64,000 bases of DNA from Hawksworthiomyces lignivorus (Eukaryota; Ascomycota; Sordariomycetes; Ophiostomatales; Ophiostomataceae). Shown piece by piece: positions 1 through 11,575 of this stretch. Below the pieces are notes generated by a model. It ran no database searches. It had not been told where the DNA came from and saw nothing but the letters and a program-made list of their open reading frames with translations. The translations under genes and the position numbers were made by a program. Numbering within the stretch: the first letter of the stretch is position 1; each line of letters opens with the position of its first letter. The DNA lies in the NCBI GenBank assembly GCA_002917075.1, contig NTMA01000016.1, positions 434,001 through 498,000 on the forward strand. Direction: 5' to 3'.

Positions 1-1371
1 AGAACGGTCGAAGATTGTGTTGATTATAAGAGAAAGAAAAAAAGAAAGAGGAGAAAAGAAGAAGAAGAAAAATAATAAGAGAGAGAGGCGGGAGTAAGAA
101 AAGAGAGAGAGCACCTCCTTTGCGCATGAAACGAGTAAGAAGGCACGCTTCTTAAAGAGGAAGGGGGGACTGCTCTCTTGCCGTGCCCAGATCCATCTAC
201 TGGCTGTGGAGTAGTACTACACTTCCTTGTATTGCTTTTCTGGTCTGTGCCCGTTATGCGGCGGTCAGAGTTCATGGTTGCTACGGCAACATCTCTGATA
301 AGGGCATGCAATTTGTTTACTTTGGGGCCAGATCCATTACAACGAGGCGAGCATCTGCCGCTTCGGTCATAGATTGGAAGCCTAAGCATAGACACCAAAA
401 CACTCACGGGACACTTCTCCGAAGTCGTACTCGTATAAATACTAATAAGTGCGAATGTGGAAATGTGGAAATGCTAGACGGGCCCTCTATTTCTAAATTG
501 TGTCTTGTCCTCGAACTGCCAGTGGGGATGACGCCTGAGCTCTTGAACATCTCGCACACAAGCCTCATATATGGAGCGTCTGCGTATATGTAGAGCTCTC
601 TTGCTCTCCTTCATAGACATTGTATCTGTGCTTGTCTACGCAATGCATACCATTGATATGTGTCTGATCACCTCTCTTGCCGCATCTTATGTAGATGCCT
701 TTGACATGTAGGAAACCCACCAAGCTTACTTTATTTTCGTAGTCTACTCATAAGTCGTACTCGCATTTTTACGGCTCATGTTTGCCATATCTACACCGTA
801 ATACAAAAATATCGTACTCGAACAATATGCATTCAAAATGCCATCTCTCCATTCAAATTGGATTCTCTATGCGTGCTTAGGAGCCGTAGCATGGCTCTTG
901 GGCCAAGTTTCTCCACATACGTGAAACGGTCTGCACTATGCTTACCTAATCCAAAGTCATGCACCTACGGTAAACAAACGCGAAAGCACTAGCCAATCAG
1001 AAAACTCCACTGCCCATCAGCATCTCGCTGCCGAAGCCCCTCTACTTGCAAGCTCTGTGTTGCAAGCCAAAAGTTTCACCACTACAGCTATCACCAACAC
1101 CACAACCGTCCACTGAGTTTCCCTTCTCGTCTCAATTTCTTTCCTTCTCATGGACGACATATCTGCTCGGTAGCACGCTCCGACCCTACGTCTCAACCAC
1201 GACAAACCTAAGGACTTCTAGCTGACGCGAACTGGCGGCCGTTTATCTGATCATCGTCAACGCGTCTCCCTTCCGTCCTGTCTCCCTCTATTCTCTTCTT
1301 TTCAGCGCGCCGACGCATTTCACGCATTGCATTTCCTTCGGCTATCCTAAGTCGGAGACCTTTCCGCCGTC
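1..1371. other. Intergenic / 5' flank of bir1
   Basis: No credible gene was seen. The first 120 bases on the plus strand are almost pure purine (GA-rich), and the small open frames there are low-complexity. TACTCG-containing words recur near 425, 753 and 811. The last 250 bases before the bir1 start are pyrimidine-rich, as expected for a fungal 5' leader. Confidence 0.6.
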
Positions 1372-4135
1372 ATGGACGCGACCGACTATGATGAGCAATA
1401 CTTCATCTTCGAAAACCGGCTCGCTTCCTTCCAAGGGCCGCAGCCTGTCGCGAAACGGAGAGCATCCAACACCATCGGCTCCAGAGCGCCCAAGGCCCTC
1501 TCCTGGCCACACAAATCACCAGCACCCATAGATGTACGTTTTTGATCTCATAACGTTTGTTTTGTTCATCCACTCGTGCAAATGCAAAGTGCTGATAACC
1601 GCAGCTTGCGCGAGCCGGTTTCTTCTTCGACCCGCATCCAAGCAACCCCGATAATGTCAGCTGCTTTCTCTGCCACAAAGACCTGGACGGCTGGGAGGAA
1701 GACGACGACCCACTGCAAGAGCATCTAAAGCACTCTGGCACCTGTGGCTGGGCTATCTGCGCCGCCATCGAGCTCGAGCTGGGCGACACCGTCAACGAAG
1801 ACCCGCGTCTGCCCTATCTCCTCGAGGCCCGCAAGGCCACTTTTGCTGGCCATTGGCCATACGAGAGCAAAAAGGGATGGAAGTGCAAGACAAAGCAGGT
1901 ATGGCTGCCTCATCACATTCCCCAGCCCTCTGCCAACATCTTCTTGCTAACGAAGTCTTTTTCATTTTTGCAGCTCGCGGAGGCCGGCTGGAAGTACACC
2001 CCGACCCTCGAGTCCGATGACAACACTACATGTGCCTACTGCCAGTTGGCGCTTGACGGTTGGGAGGCCGGCGACAAGCCAATGTTCGTATTCTTGGCCC
2101 CTGTCTTGCACTTTTCCTATCTATGCATTTCCCACTAACCTTGTACAACAGGGAGGAACATCAGCGGCGCTCGCCTAATTGCCCCTTCTTCACTCTGATC
2201 AGTCGGTATCCAGCACCCAAAAAGACCACCCGGGGCAAGACCACCCGCGCATCCAAGGCCGAGCGCCTCTCTGTTCAGTCTATTGCCACTTTAGCATCTG
2301 ACGCGCAGTCTCTGGCGGACCCCGAAGACAGCATTCTGACGACCACCACTGTGCTAACGCAAGGCGGCCGTAAGGCGACCATAGCCCGCGGCCGTAAGGC
2401 AGCTGCCGGCGCTTCTACCACCGCAAAGGGCCGAAAGACGCGCGCAAAGAAGGACGAACCAGTGGAGGTGCCCCAGCCGGCAGATATTAATGACCAAACT
2501 CCTGTTGATGACGAAGACGCGGAGAATGCTGCACCGCCAGCTCCGCCGGCTCCGCCAAAACCAACCCGGGGCAGGAAGCGGAAGAGCAGCGAGATTGAGC
2601 AAGTGGAGGTTGCTGAGGTAGAAGCGCCGGTACCAAAGAAGCGAGCCACTCGTGTTCGTGCCAGCAATTCTAGCAGCAACGACAACAACGCTGGCATAGT
2701 CGCTGGAAACACTGATTATGCAATGTTCGATCCAACACCTCCAGAGACAGACGAGGCAGCTATTGAAGCTGAATTGCGTGCCCTCGAGAAGGAGATGGAA
2801 GTAGAGCAGCCTCACGAACCAGAAATTCAAGTTCCTAAAAAGGGCCGGAAAACGGGCGGAACACGCAAAGTGTCCAAGCAGACGAAGAAAGGCAAGGATG
2901 CTGCTGCTGCTGCTGCTGCTGTTCAATCCAAGGTGACACAGGAACAAGAAGCGGAAGTTGCACAACCGGAGCCTGAGCACGAACTGAAGCCAGAACCGGT
3001 AATCCAGGAGCCTGAGCCGGCTTCTCAGCCCGAGCCCGCTCCAGTGGCCGAGGTGAAGCCCAAAGCCAAGGGCAGAGGAAAAGCGAAGAAAGTCGCGCCA
3101 CATCAGCCACAGCCAGAAGATATGGACGAGGCCGATGAGCTCCACGAAGACAGCATCGTCAGCATTGTGAGTACCGATACCGTCATTCGCAAATCTGTGG
3201 AGCAGCAGCCTGCTCCCCCTAAAAGAGGACGAGGCAGGCCCTCCAAGAAATCGACCGAGTCTCAAGCCAGCATTGTAGGAAAGGCACCGCCGGTCCCAGA
3301 AAAGGCAGACAAGGCAATGCCAAACGTGCCTCCGCCACAAGAGCCAGCTGCTGTGCCCAAGGCTCGGCCTTCTGCGGCGCCTGAAGCTGCTCAAGCAAGC
3401 ATTACAGAAAAGAGACAATCACAAACAGACAAAGCCTTGCCTCCTCTCCCACGCAAAGCTCTAAAGCAGGTGGAGCGTCCTCTCTCGTCAGCGGCACCTC
3501 TTCCGCCTCAGCCTAGCCGTCACCCGGCCACGCCACGCAAGCAGGCACGTTCGCCGGCTACCTCGGCAAAGCAACCGACACTGTCTCCGTCCCAGTCCCC
3601 TCAGTCCTCTGATGCGGAAAACCAGCCGCCCTCGTCCAAGCCAGCAACAAGTGCAAGGCCAACACCAGTCGGCGCCGGAGCAGGTGCCGGCTCTGGCGGC
3701 GCCAAGGGCAAGCGCGTTGCTCTCGCCCCCATGCAGGTTTCAACTTTGGCCCCTAGTGCGGTGGCCGCGACTCCTGTTCGGACGGCAGGTTCTCCTTCCA
3801 AGCGAAATAACAACAGGATTGGCGGCTTGCGCAGTGCGGTCGCATGGACGCCCGTGGATGTGGACACGATTTTCGAGTGGAGCCGAACGACAAACGCTGG
3901 CGGGGCGGAAGGAGAGGGGATTGGCGACAAAGACTCGATCGTGGTAAGCCTGCTTCGCAGCGGCGCTGAGCTCAACACGCCGGAGCGCGCAATGACCGTC
4001 GAGGAGTTCATATACCACAACGCCGGTAGGGCCGAGCGCCTGTTGAAAGACGAGTGTGAGGCTATGGTGAGCGCCTTCGAGCGGCAGGGTACGAGAGCCA
4101 TGCAGGTGCTGGAGTCGCTTGTTGTGGAGGAGTAA
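1372..4135 (+). CDS. bir1: Two-BIR survivin-like chromosomal passenger protein Bir1
   Basis: The spliced product of 849 residues has exons 1372-1533, 1605-1898, 1974-2083 and 2152-4135. All introns are GT-AG and 68-75 nt long, and each junction keeps phase. Two BIR zinc modules lie at the N terminus. The first has Cys74, Cys77, His94 and Cys101; the second has Cys172, Cys175, His192 and Cys199. The last intron falls between the Cys pair and the His of BIR2, so only the spliced frame contains the whole module. The remaining ~650 residues are low-complexity, rich in Lys, Pro, Glu and Ala with AT-hook-like GRGRP and GRK patches. A conserved-looking helical tail of ~65 residues ends the protein. 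In yeasts, Bir1/Cut17 binds INCENP and Borealin-type partners and targets Aurora kinase to centromeres. The two-BIR layout and charged tail fit that role, and an anti-apoptotic role is not implied. The start is the first ATG in frame with BIR1 and follows a pyrimidine-rich leader. Confidence 0.93.
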
Positions 4136-4482
4136 AGGGAAAAGCAGTGGATAGGCGGAAGGCTGGACAGAGAGGCCGAAACGGAGTTGTCAGGGGCATA
4201 CAAAGACATTGGATAAGGCGTTTTCTATTGGATACTATATTACAGGGCTTACGAATTTTTTTCAGATCCGAGGGTTTTATTCATTGACCAAAGCAAAGAG
4301 GGCAGACGAGCATAATAAAGAAGCATGGTTTAGATTCTGGGCTGGCTGCAAGCTATCGAATTCGTAAACCGTAGACCGTAAACGAGAAAGCCCCCTTGCC
4401 AACCTGCGTTTTCCCACGCCAAATGCTCGCCCGGTCGTACTAGTACCTCAAGCAAGAATCATGCGGCTGCCGGAGCTGGCAG

Positions 4483-6315
4483 TCACAGGGGAGGCGGCCT
4501 TCCGGTCAGCGACTGGCGCATGTTAAGATGAATGCCCCAGTTGTTAGGCCGCTCGGTGCGGACAACGGTGCACGGGAGCCGGTGGTGGCGACGGCGGGGT
4601 CGTTGCGGTAGGGGGGTGTCGTCAGTCTTTGTTGATTTGTCTGTCCCCTGCTCCTGCTCCTGCTCCTGGTCTGCTTTCGTATCCTGTCCATCACCGGTCT
4701 CTTCCTCCTCTTCGTCGCCACCATCTTCGTCCAAGAAAAACTCCGCCAGAGCTAAGCCCTCCCGGTCAACGGGCAGCTCCGGCAGGTATAGCACGAACTG
4801 GCTGCGGCTGCTGCCTGATCTGCTGACACCGGCGCTGCTGCCGCCACCGAGGTGCGTCGCCGCGAGCAGCGTTGCGAACACGCGGGACTCGGCCGCGCAC
4901 TTGTGCCAGGCGCGCAGGTCGTGCGACTCGACCCAGATGTGCAGGCGGCGGAGGCGGGGCAGGGCGGTCGGCGAGGCGAGCAGGGCGGCGAGCTCTGCCC
5001 AGACGTTGGCGTTGCGGCGACTCGGGCGGCGGCCAATCGCCCCGGCGGACCGGAAGGGCGCCTCCAGCAGCGACTGCATGTCGCGGCCGGCGGGGTTGGC
5101 GGCGAGGCGGGGCCGGACAAAGGGGTCCGACAGTGCTTCTGCAGAACCACCAGCTGCGCCAGCCGCATCGTCCTCCTCGCCACCGTCGCCGCTGCCGCTG
5201 CCGCCTCCTCCTCGCATCTCACCGGCGCGCCCCCAGCCGCCGACGATGATGCGGCTCCCGGCCTCGGAGCGGCGGTAGACGTCGAGCAGCGACGGCGAGA
5301 AGTCGATGAGCAGGCGCACCGAGGCGACGCGAGGCCAGCGCCGCAGAAACGCGCGGGCGGTCCACAGGTCGGTGAACTGGAACGTCAGCGACGCGTACAG
5401 CAGGTCGATGCCCTCGGCGTGCGCGCGCCGACACGTCAGCAGCACCGGCAGGTACGGCCGGCGCAGCGGCGGCCGTGGGCGCCGCTCGCCGCCCGCCTCG
5501 GCGGCGCTCGTCCCACCGCTCGTCCCGCCGCTCGTCCCCGCGTAGTACTCCTCGCAAGGCCAGTGCTCCAGCCACGAGCTAGTCATGCGCACGCGCCAGC
5601 GCCGCAGCGCCCGCTCGTCGCCCGCCGCCGCCGCCGCCGCCAGCTGCGCGGCGCGGTCGTCAAACGCCTCGGCGGGCAGCGGACGGGGAGGAGCCGCCGC
5701 AGATGCCGACGCCGACGCATACGAGGTCACTGCATCCTCTTCCTCGTCTCCGTCGACGGCGAGGCAGCAGGGCGCCGAGGTGAATCCCTCCTCCATGCCC
5801 CCGAATCCCCGGAGGCCCGGCCAGCTGAAATTACCGTATCCGCTGTCGTCGCCGCCGCCGCTTCTGGCGCTGCCGCCCTCCCTCTCCAATCTAGATCCCG
5901 CAGTTACCGCGGGGAAGCGCAGCACCGCTGTGATGTGAGGGGAAAGGTTTCCGAGGCTGCTCCGGCACTGGTCGTGATCGTGGCCGGGACGCCGCTCCCT
6001 CGTCTTTCCCGAAGTTCCCGAAGGCTTGTCGCCTTGCCCATCTTGCTCTGTGCTCTGCTCGCTCTTCGGATGCTGTGCATGCCTTCCCACTTCTCCCCCA
6101 CCTTCGTACGTGCAGGCAAATGTTCGCCACACTTCGATATATATCATCCGCCGGATCTCGCTCGGCAAGCGAGAGAAGAACGGGGAGGCATCTTGCGGAT
6201 GCGGCTGCCTGGCTTGTCCCGGCTGCTGCTGGCCATCTGGCGACGACTGTAAAGCTGATGTAGGTCCGTCTTGGACTCGACCAGACACCAGCGGCTGGGA
6301 CACGGCAGACTCCAT
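4483..6315 (-). CDS. DUF7730 / F-box-like domain protein
   Basis: This is an uninterrupted 610-residue frame. After a short Gln/Pro-rich leader comes SPFFSRLPSEIRRMIYIEVW (residues ~44-63), the typical opening of fungal DUF7730 and 2EXR/F-box-like proteins. The second conserved block, LPVLLTCRRAHAEGIDLLYA, lies near residue 285, followed by a stretch on chain position and strain (FTDLWTARAFLRRW). A third block near residue 430 (LRRLHIWVESHDLRAW) and a C-terminal NNWGIHLNM complete the pattern. Large Ala/Gly/Ser/Asp insertions separate the blocks and make the protein about twice as long as the bare domain. No biochemical role is established for the family. Some members resemble F-box proteins, so a role as substrate adaptor is only a guess. 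The gene is convergent with bir1, with 347 bases between the stops. Confidence 0.8.
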   Translation of the reverse strand: MESAVSQPLVSGRVQDGPTSALQSSPDGQQQPGQARQPHPQDASPFFSRLPSEIRRMIYIEVWRTFACTYEGGGEVGRHAQHPKSEQSTEQDGQGDKPSGTSGKTRERRPGHDHDQCRSSLGNLSPHITAVLRFPAVTAGSRLEREGGSARSGGGDDSGYGNFSWPGLRGFGGMEEGFTSAPCCLAVDGDEEEDAVTSYASASASAAAPPRPLPAEAFDDRAAQLAAAAAAGDERALRRWRVRMTSSWLEHWPCEEYYAGTSGGTSGGTSAAEAGGERRPRPPLRRPYLPVLLTCRRAHAEGIDLLYASLTFQFTDLWTARAFLRRWPRVASVRLLIDFSPSLLDVYRRSEAGSRIIVGGWGRAGEMRGGGGSGSGDGGEEDDAAGAAGGSAEALSDPFVRPRLAANPAGRDMQSLLEAPFRSAGAIGRRPSRRNANVWAELAALLASPTALPRLRRLHIWVESHDLRAWHKCAAESRVFATLLAATHLGGGSSAGVSRSGSSRSQFVLYLPELPVDREGLALAEFFLDEDGGDEEEEETGDGQDTKADQEQEQEQGTDKSTKTDDTPLPQRPRRRHHRLPCTVVRTERPNNWGIHLNMRQSLTGRPPPL

Positions 6316-7152
6316 GATTCTGGGCTTGTTACGGCGAAACTAATGTGATGGCTCTTGGTCTCCTCTCTTATCTGCCTCCGTCGTTTTTTCCCACTTCCTT
6401 GTCTTGCGTTTCTTTTTTCTTCTGTCTTACTCTCTCTGCTTCTCTGTTCTATTCGATTCCTTGTTTGTTCATTCGGACTTAGCCTTCGTCTTACACCTTG
6501 TAGGTTGCTCTCGTAGTCATCATACAGGCTGTCCCTTGCCGTCTTTTCTCCGCACCCGTTCGCTGCCTAGAGAGGATGTAGCGCTGCTTATTATCTGCGG
6601 ACCAATGAAACTCAACGAACCGCCAGGCTGATGCAAACAATGCTACGCAGGGGGGTGCGAAAGCAAATAGCGACAAGCAAGAAAGCCAAGAGCAAAGCGC
6701 ATTACGCTGCGGCTTTGTTGATGCCTGCTGATAACTGGTCGATGTATATGTGCTCGCTTTTTAAAATCGCCCTTTTCTGCTCGCGCTGCTAAGTATTTCA
6801 CCTGTTAATATAGAAAACCATATGGATACAGCAGGCCAGTGTTTGAGAAATACACAGAAAGCGTAACGCAATAGGTAGCACCTCAAAACCAGCGACACCA
6901 GCAGTAGCATACCAAGACTTCTGTGGGATGATGGAGGCCTGGCCGCTTGAATGTCTAACTCAGAGAGCAGGCTCCGTTTCGTCAGTGGTACGTGCAAGTT
7001 AGGTCTGGTGGAGAAAAGTGAAGAGTATATGACCTTAGATGCTCCCTGCTAAGCAGCAATTGGCTCTCTATTGATTAACATCATATATTAAAATGGCCTT
7101 TCGTCTTCTCCTTCCACTTCCCTGACCATATTCTAGTCTTCTTGCCACCTCT
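6316..7152. other. Intergenic, AT-richer
   Basis: This is the promoter side of the DUF7730 gene, with a T/C-rich leader at 6360-6480. No open frame here has family-like content, and no RNA gene was seen. Confidence 0.5.
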
Positions 7153-8906
7153 CTATTTCTTTCCCCCTAAAGTCTCTTCAGGCCAGCTTCTAAATGCTTG
7201 CCAATATATCCGACCATATTTTCTCTGAAAATATCCTACGTGCTCGTCATAATCATGGTGAACTTGGCGGTATTCTTCCTGAGAAATTAGCCGTTTGCGC
7301 TTCTTCTTCTCTCTTAAATCATACCACCACTCTTGCGATCCAACACAATACTGGTCTGCTACAGTCTTTCTCTGCGCCTCTCTACTGATATTTAATACCC
7401 TCTTTAGCTTATCTCGAGCCTCTGCGGAGGGTATCTCGTATTGAGCCATGTATCTGTATCTCCGCCCGCCTTTCTTCTGTCACCTCATATCTGGGGACAA
7501 GTAGGTCAAACTCTGGTGGAACGGTTCCCTCTATGAGGCGGCGGTCCATTTCTTCTCGCAATTTTAGAAACTCCACTGCATCCGAGTCTTTGTTGCCCGG
7601 TTGCGCCACATGTAGCTTTAGTTGTGGATAGATATAGCCGTCTTTGTACACAAAATGCAGGTCCGAGGAGAGGTATGCTGGCTCCAGCTCGCCGGCTTCC
7701 TCTTCCGTGCCCGGGGAATCCCATTTTTGAGGACTGCCATAAGCCTAGGCCGCTTGGTCGGTGGTGTTTGTGATGTGGTCGCCTCCCAGGCAAAGCGGCG
7801 TAGGTCGACGTGAGTGTATAGGTGGCGCCGCGCTGGTGTCTGCCGCAGGCGGTATTTCAGAACGAGTCCATTCTCATACCTGTCACCAGGAAGAGCACGA
7901 GCGGTTAGGATGCGCTTCCGATCAAATGGCTCCTTTCTGTATACAAACGCATTCTAACTGTAGATCATCAAGTCAAAGAGCACGTAGTCATGAATGCTCT
8001 GCGCAAAAGTCTCCTTCTCAAGCAGGTGGACTTCCGCCGGCGTGAGGAAGGGGTTGAGTGAGGGGGTCATTAGAAAGTGCGGCACGGTCCTGGCTACACT
8101 GAAATCGGCAATCTTGCCATCGATCAGCTGCCGCAAATTGACGTCGAGCCCAATGATGCCGAGCTGCTGGAGGTGCTTGACTGTGACGAACAGCTTGCGC
8201 ATGTCTGCATTCCGCGGCGGAGGCGCGCTGCTGCTGCCGCCAGCAACCCCAAACTCTTTGACGATTCCACGGAACGGTGCTGGCTCGGTGATGCCGTCCT
8301 GGCCCACCCACCGGCCTCGCAGTTCATTGCCGTTGTATGTAAGAATGGAGTCTTCATTTCCCTCAAAATTAAAGATAGCGGCTTGCCGAATTTTGCCATC
8401 ATCTGTTGCTCATGTGCCTCGTCAAGAAGCACGTAGCCGTAGCACGGAAGTGCAAGATCTTTGCAGCCCTTCTCTTTGAGGCGGCCAAACGCTCGGCACT
8501 CGTTATTGAATGGGTCCGTATACGAAGAGAACAACTTCATTGCTTCAAGATCGGCGCGGTCTTCTTTTCTAATGGGGAAAGTGTACAACTCCTCGCTGAG
8601 AAAGCAAAACTGAGAAAAGAATTTGGCGAGTTAGTTACCGGTCTCATTCATATGCTAAAGCGGCTAGGGCTCCTTTAGTAGGCAACGATAGTAGTACACA
8701 AGTAGCATGAAAACCTACCAGCTTTAGGGCGTAGATTTTCTCGTTTATTTTGACTTTAAACAAATGGGCATGTGCTCCCTCCCCGAATGTTCGAGAAATT
8801 CGATTGCTTGCGGCCCATGGAAGTTGAATGGTTCCAGTTTGGGGCCGGGACAAGAGTGAGGCAAGGGCACCAAGTCGGCGTCAGACTTTGGCCAGTCCGG
8901 ATGCAT
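7153..8906 (-). pseudogene. Decayed Fta2-like (Sim4/CENP-linked kinase-fold family) gene
   Basis: Reading the minus strand from an ATG at 8906, consecutive fragments in different frames together give an Fta2-like protein. A GPKLEPFNFHGPQAIEFLE segment leads into GEGAHAHLFKVKINEKIYAL, a kinase-like glycine loop and lysine strand. A 109-nt GT-AG intron follows (8610-8718). After it come NECRAFGRLKE, a LPCYGYVLLDEAHE segment, RGRWVGQDGITEPAPFRGIV and LGIIGLDVNLRQLIDGKIAD. I count frameshifts near 8797, 8372, 7728 and 7446, and an in-frame TAG at 7954-7956 where the family usually has Trp. Known Fta2 is a kinetochore Sim4-complex subunit, but Pezizomycotina carry many Fta2-like paralogues of unknown role, and this is probably one of those. 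The surrounding housekeeping genes have no such lesions, so sequencing error is an unlikely explanation for all five. Confidence 0.78.
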
Positions 8907-8957
8907 GATTCACTCGCGAGACTGCTGCTAAAAAAGCCCAACGTGTGACAGAGAGGA

Positions 8958-9537
8958 GTGGAGGGATATTTGACGAGAAATGTGCAGAGCTTAGTGAGCA
9001 GAAATAGAGGATGCAAATATCAAATCAAGCTGGACCAGTTTGGAGGTACTCTCGAGGTGGGTCTAGCGCGCACGAGCAGTCAATTTGATTTCGCCAAAAC
9101 TCTTGCCAAATCTGCTGGTGTCCGGATTCCATCCATTGAACGGCTTGGCTTGGCCTGTTTTGCCGCTGGCACTCAATATGGCTTCATCTTGACAGAGGAA
9201 GAGCTTGCCGCATGTCGATTCGATTTCGAACAATACCCCGGTTCAGATAACAGATCCAGATATTTGCCGGTGGAGAGTAGTCGCTAAGTCTATCTCGTGG
9301 TCTACCTACGGCGAAGGACATCTGACTACGCAGTTGACTCTCTGGTGGCTCTGCGCTATGGGCATGGAAGATATTAAAAACCGGGCAACAAGCGGCCCAC
9401 ACGATGCCGAGCGTCTCGCTGACGGGAGCAAGATGGAAGAAAATTCTGCGCTCGCAGAACCATCAGATGCTGGGACGGGGGTGGAGGCTGGGTTCTTTAT
9501 GCTTTCCGGCTTTATCAACATAAACAACTGGAATTGA
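8958..9537 (+). pseudogene. Frameshifted remnant of an unrecognised gene
   Basis: Two overlapping plus-strand frames read as one protein after a shift near 9230-9245. The first part includes SAGVRIPSIERLGLACFAAG and GFILTEEELAACRF. The second continues with SWSTYGEGHLTTQLTLWWLC, which looks like coding sequence by amino-acid pattern. I do not recognise the family with certainty. No start context or intron is clear. It begins only about 50 bases from the start of the decayed Fta2-like gene and is transcribed away from it, so the two share a would-be bidirectional promoter and appear to have decayed together. Confidence 0.4.
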
Positions 9538-10532
9538 GCTCATAGAAGAGAAGCAGGCTTTCGTTGTGTGTTAATTCTCTGTCCTGCTGCATTGTTAGAA
9601 GAAATTAGCGAAAGCGAAGCATATGGGACAATTTTCTAAAGATATCTCGCCCCCATTTTCTTACGAGGTTTAGTATTTGCTTTTGAGTTTTTTTTTTTTC
9701 TTGGTTTAAAGTTTCTGCTTTGTGTGCCTCGTTTTATTCTGTTTTGAGCCAGTTGACTAGAAGCTGTTTTATCTCGAGCAGAACCAACCTCTTACTCTTT
9801 AAGTTAGTTTCTTCAAGCAATGGGAGTATCTTTGCGCTTCAGCACTCCACATAATGTGTGCGACGAACTTGAATAAATGGCGCAAGCGCATGTTTTGACT
9901 AGATATTTGATACGTAGTCAATATATCTAAAATAGATAGGCATAGCTGAACAGTGGTGAATCTTTCAAGAAAAGCTGCCTCCTCTTTGGCCTCGTTAAGG
10001 CTGTAATTACCTTCGACTCCAAGAGCATCTGATATATATCAGATATGAGCGTATAGATGCACAACAAATGCGATTGAACATACAAATAAAAAACAGCATT
10101 AATCGGAGGAAAGACCTCGTATTGATCAACAAATAGCACGAGATGATGTTGAGAAAATTGTGGACAGATAGTTTCTTTTTGCTTTCCTTTTACCGCCATT
10201 TACACTTGTAGATTCTCCGTCTTTTCTTCATATCTCTTCCTCTCTTCACCAAATGTACTTCCTAATGTGGGTCTCGATATTCCCTATATTTTAAAAGGAA
10301 ATGCTTTGTACTTCTCGTAAGTGGAACGTGTAGCACATTCGCAAATTGACAAAATTTTGTTTCGTTATAGCTGTCATAAACGCTCATCGAATTTCAGTTC
10401 ATTGTAGGATCGTAGGAAAATTAGAGATAGATGAATACGTAAAACAAATTAATAACACAGGCATCTCTGCCCATTGATCATCCCTGATAGAAACTGTTAT
10501 TCTATCTTCTTCCTAGCCTTCGCAGCACCATT
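9538..10532. other. AT-rich intergenic with one unassigned short frame
   Basis: This stretch is T-rich and contains a minus-strand frame of 90 codons at 9927-10199. Its composition (HHLVLFVDQYEVFPPINAVF) looks more protein-like than its surroundings, but I cannot assign it. It could be a further remnant of the decayed neighbourhood to its left. Nothing else was seen. Confidence 0.4.
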
Positions 10533-11428
10533 TTAACGCTGGTTACCAACCGTCACAATTGTTGTCCAAGATGCCGTTGGCGTGACAAACATCCCCCCCT
10601 GCTGCTGCTGCTGTAACTGTTGTACTGGCGAACCCGATACCAGAGAGGAGTCAGGCGTGGGTGTGGCGGCCACGGCGCGGATACCACCACCTGCGGCGGT
10701 CTCCCATCGCTTGTTGTTGGTCGCGGGAGGGTCGCGGATAATTGTATACGTGGTGCCACCGATGACTGTCAAGGTCGGCCCGTTGCTATCACCACCGCCG
10801 CCGCCACCGTTGTTGCCGCCATTTCCGCCGCCATTTCCGTCGTTACCGCCATTGTTGTTATCTCCTCCGTCATTGCTGTCACCTCCATCATCTACTGGCA
10901 CAGGCGTCTGTGATGACCGGTGCGAAGCATAAATGGTCGTGCTCGGCGTCACATACGTGTAGTCAGTGGTTATCACGGTGGGCTGGCCGCCACCACCACG
11001 GCCGCCACCCCCAATTGTGATTACTGTCTGAGCGGTGCTGGTCTGCAGGGGCGCGTCCGGGATACCGTTGCCAAGCGGGTCATCGGCGGTCCCTGGAATG
11101 CATTGGGAATACCAGTCGCTGAGAACCGGTAGAAGAAAACAGCTTATTAGCACAGGGTTGCAGCGATAACCATACACCTGGTGATATGGATGCAGACGCA
11201 AATACCCACTTTCCATAGCTGCAGTAGTTGCCTTTGGCGCACGCCGTCGGTCCAGTATAACCCGACCCGGCACCTAGATTTTCTTTTTGTCAGCACAAAA
11301 GTCTGTTCCTATCTCATAAAAGAGCACTCTGCCTATTGAAACATACATTGCCCCCAAACTGAGGCAGATCTTTGTGCAGCTGCGGTCGAACCTAGCAGCA
11401 ACAGCTGCCACAATCTTTGTGGTGCCAT
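10533..11428 (-). CDS. Secreted CBM1 (fungal cellulose-binding) protein without a catalytic domain
   Basis: The spliced product of 243 residues has exons 11347-11428, 11210-11273 and 10533-11118, with introns of 73 and 91 nt. Splicing rebuilds a complete CBM1 directly after a hydrophobic signal peptide (LWQLLLLGSTAAAQ). The module reads WGQCAGSGYTGPTACAKGNY, then CSYGN, then DWYSQCIPG. It has the expected cysteines and the aromatic residues (W25, Y in GYTGP, WY) that stack on cellulose. The rest has no glycoside hydrolase or esterase fold. It consists of Thr/Val-rich segments around a Gly/Asn/Asp linker of ~50 residues and a Gln-rich tail. The protein probably acts outside the cell or in the wall, binding cellulose or chitin-like glucan. 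The second intron lies inside the CBM1, so the unspliced frame hides the domain. A GPI signal is not obvious. Confidence 0.85.
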
Positions 11429-11533
11429 TGATATTGTGTGGCTGCCAGTACTAAAGCAGGCAGAAAGAATATAGCAGCTCGATTAGCAGCTGAATCTCGT
11501 TGTATCAAAGGCTCTGCTGAAGATACCGCGGTG

Positions 11534-11575
<42 letters not shown>

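Noticed and set aside
2354..3418. 354-codon minus-strand frame inside bir1
   Set aside because: It is the antisense shadow of the Lys/Glu/Pro-rich bir1 coding region, with Leu/Arg/Ser-rich nonsense composition.
4852..6252. 466-codon plus-strand frame opposite the DUF7730 gene
   Set aside because: Antisense to a frame with recognisable DUF7730 blocks. Its own translation is Arg/Ala-rich low complexity typical of GC-rich shadows.
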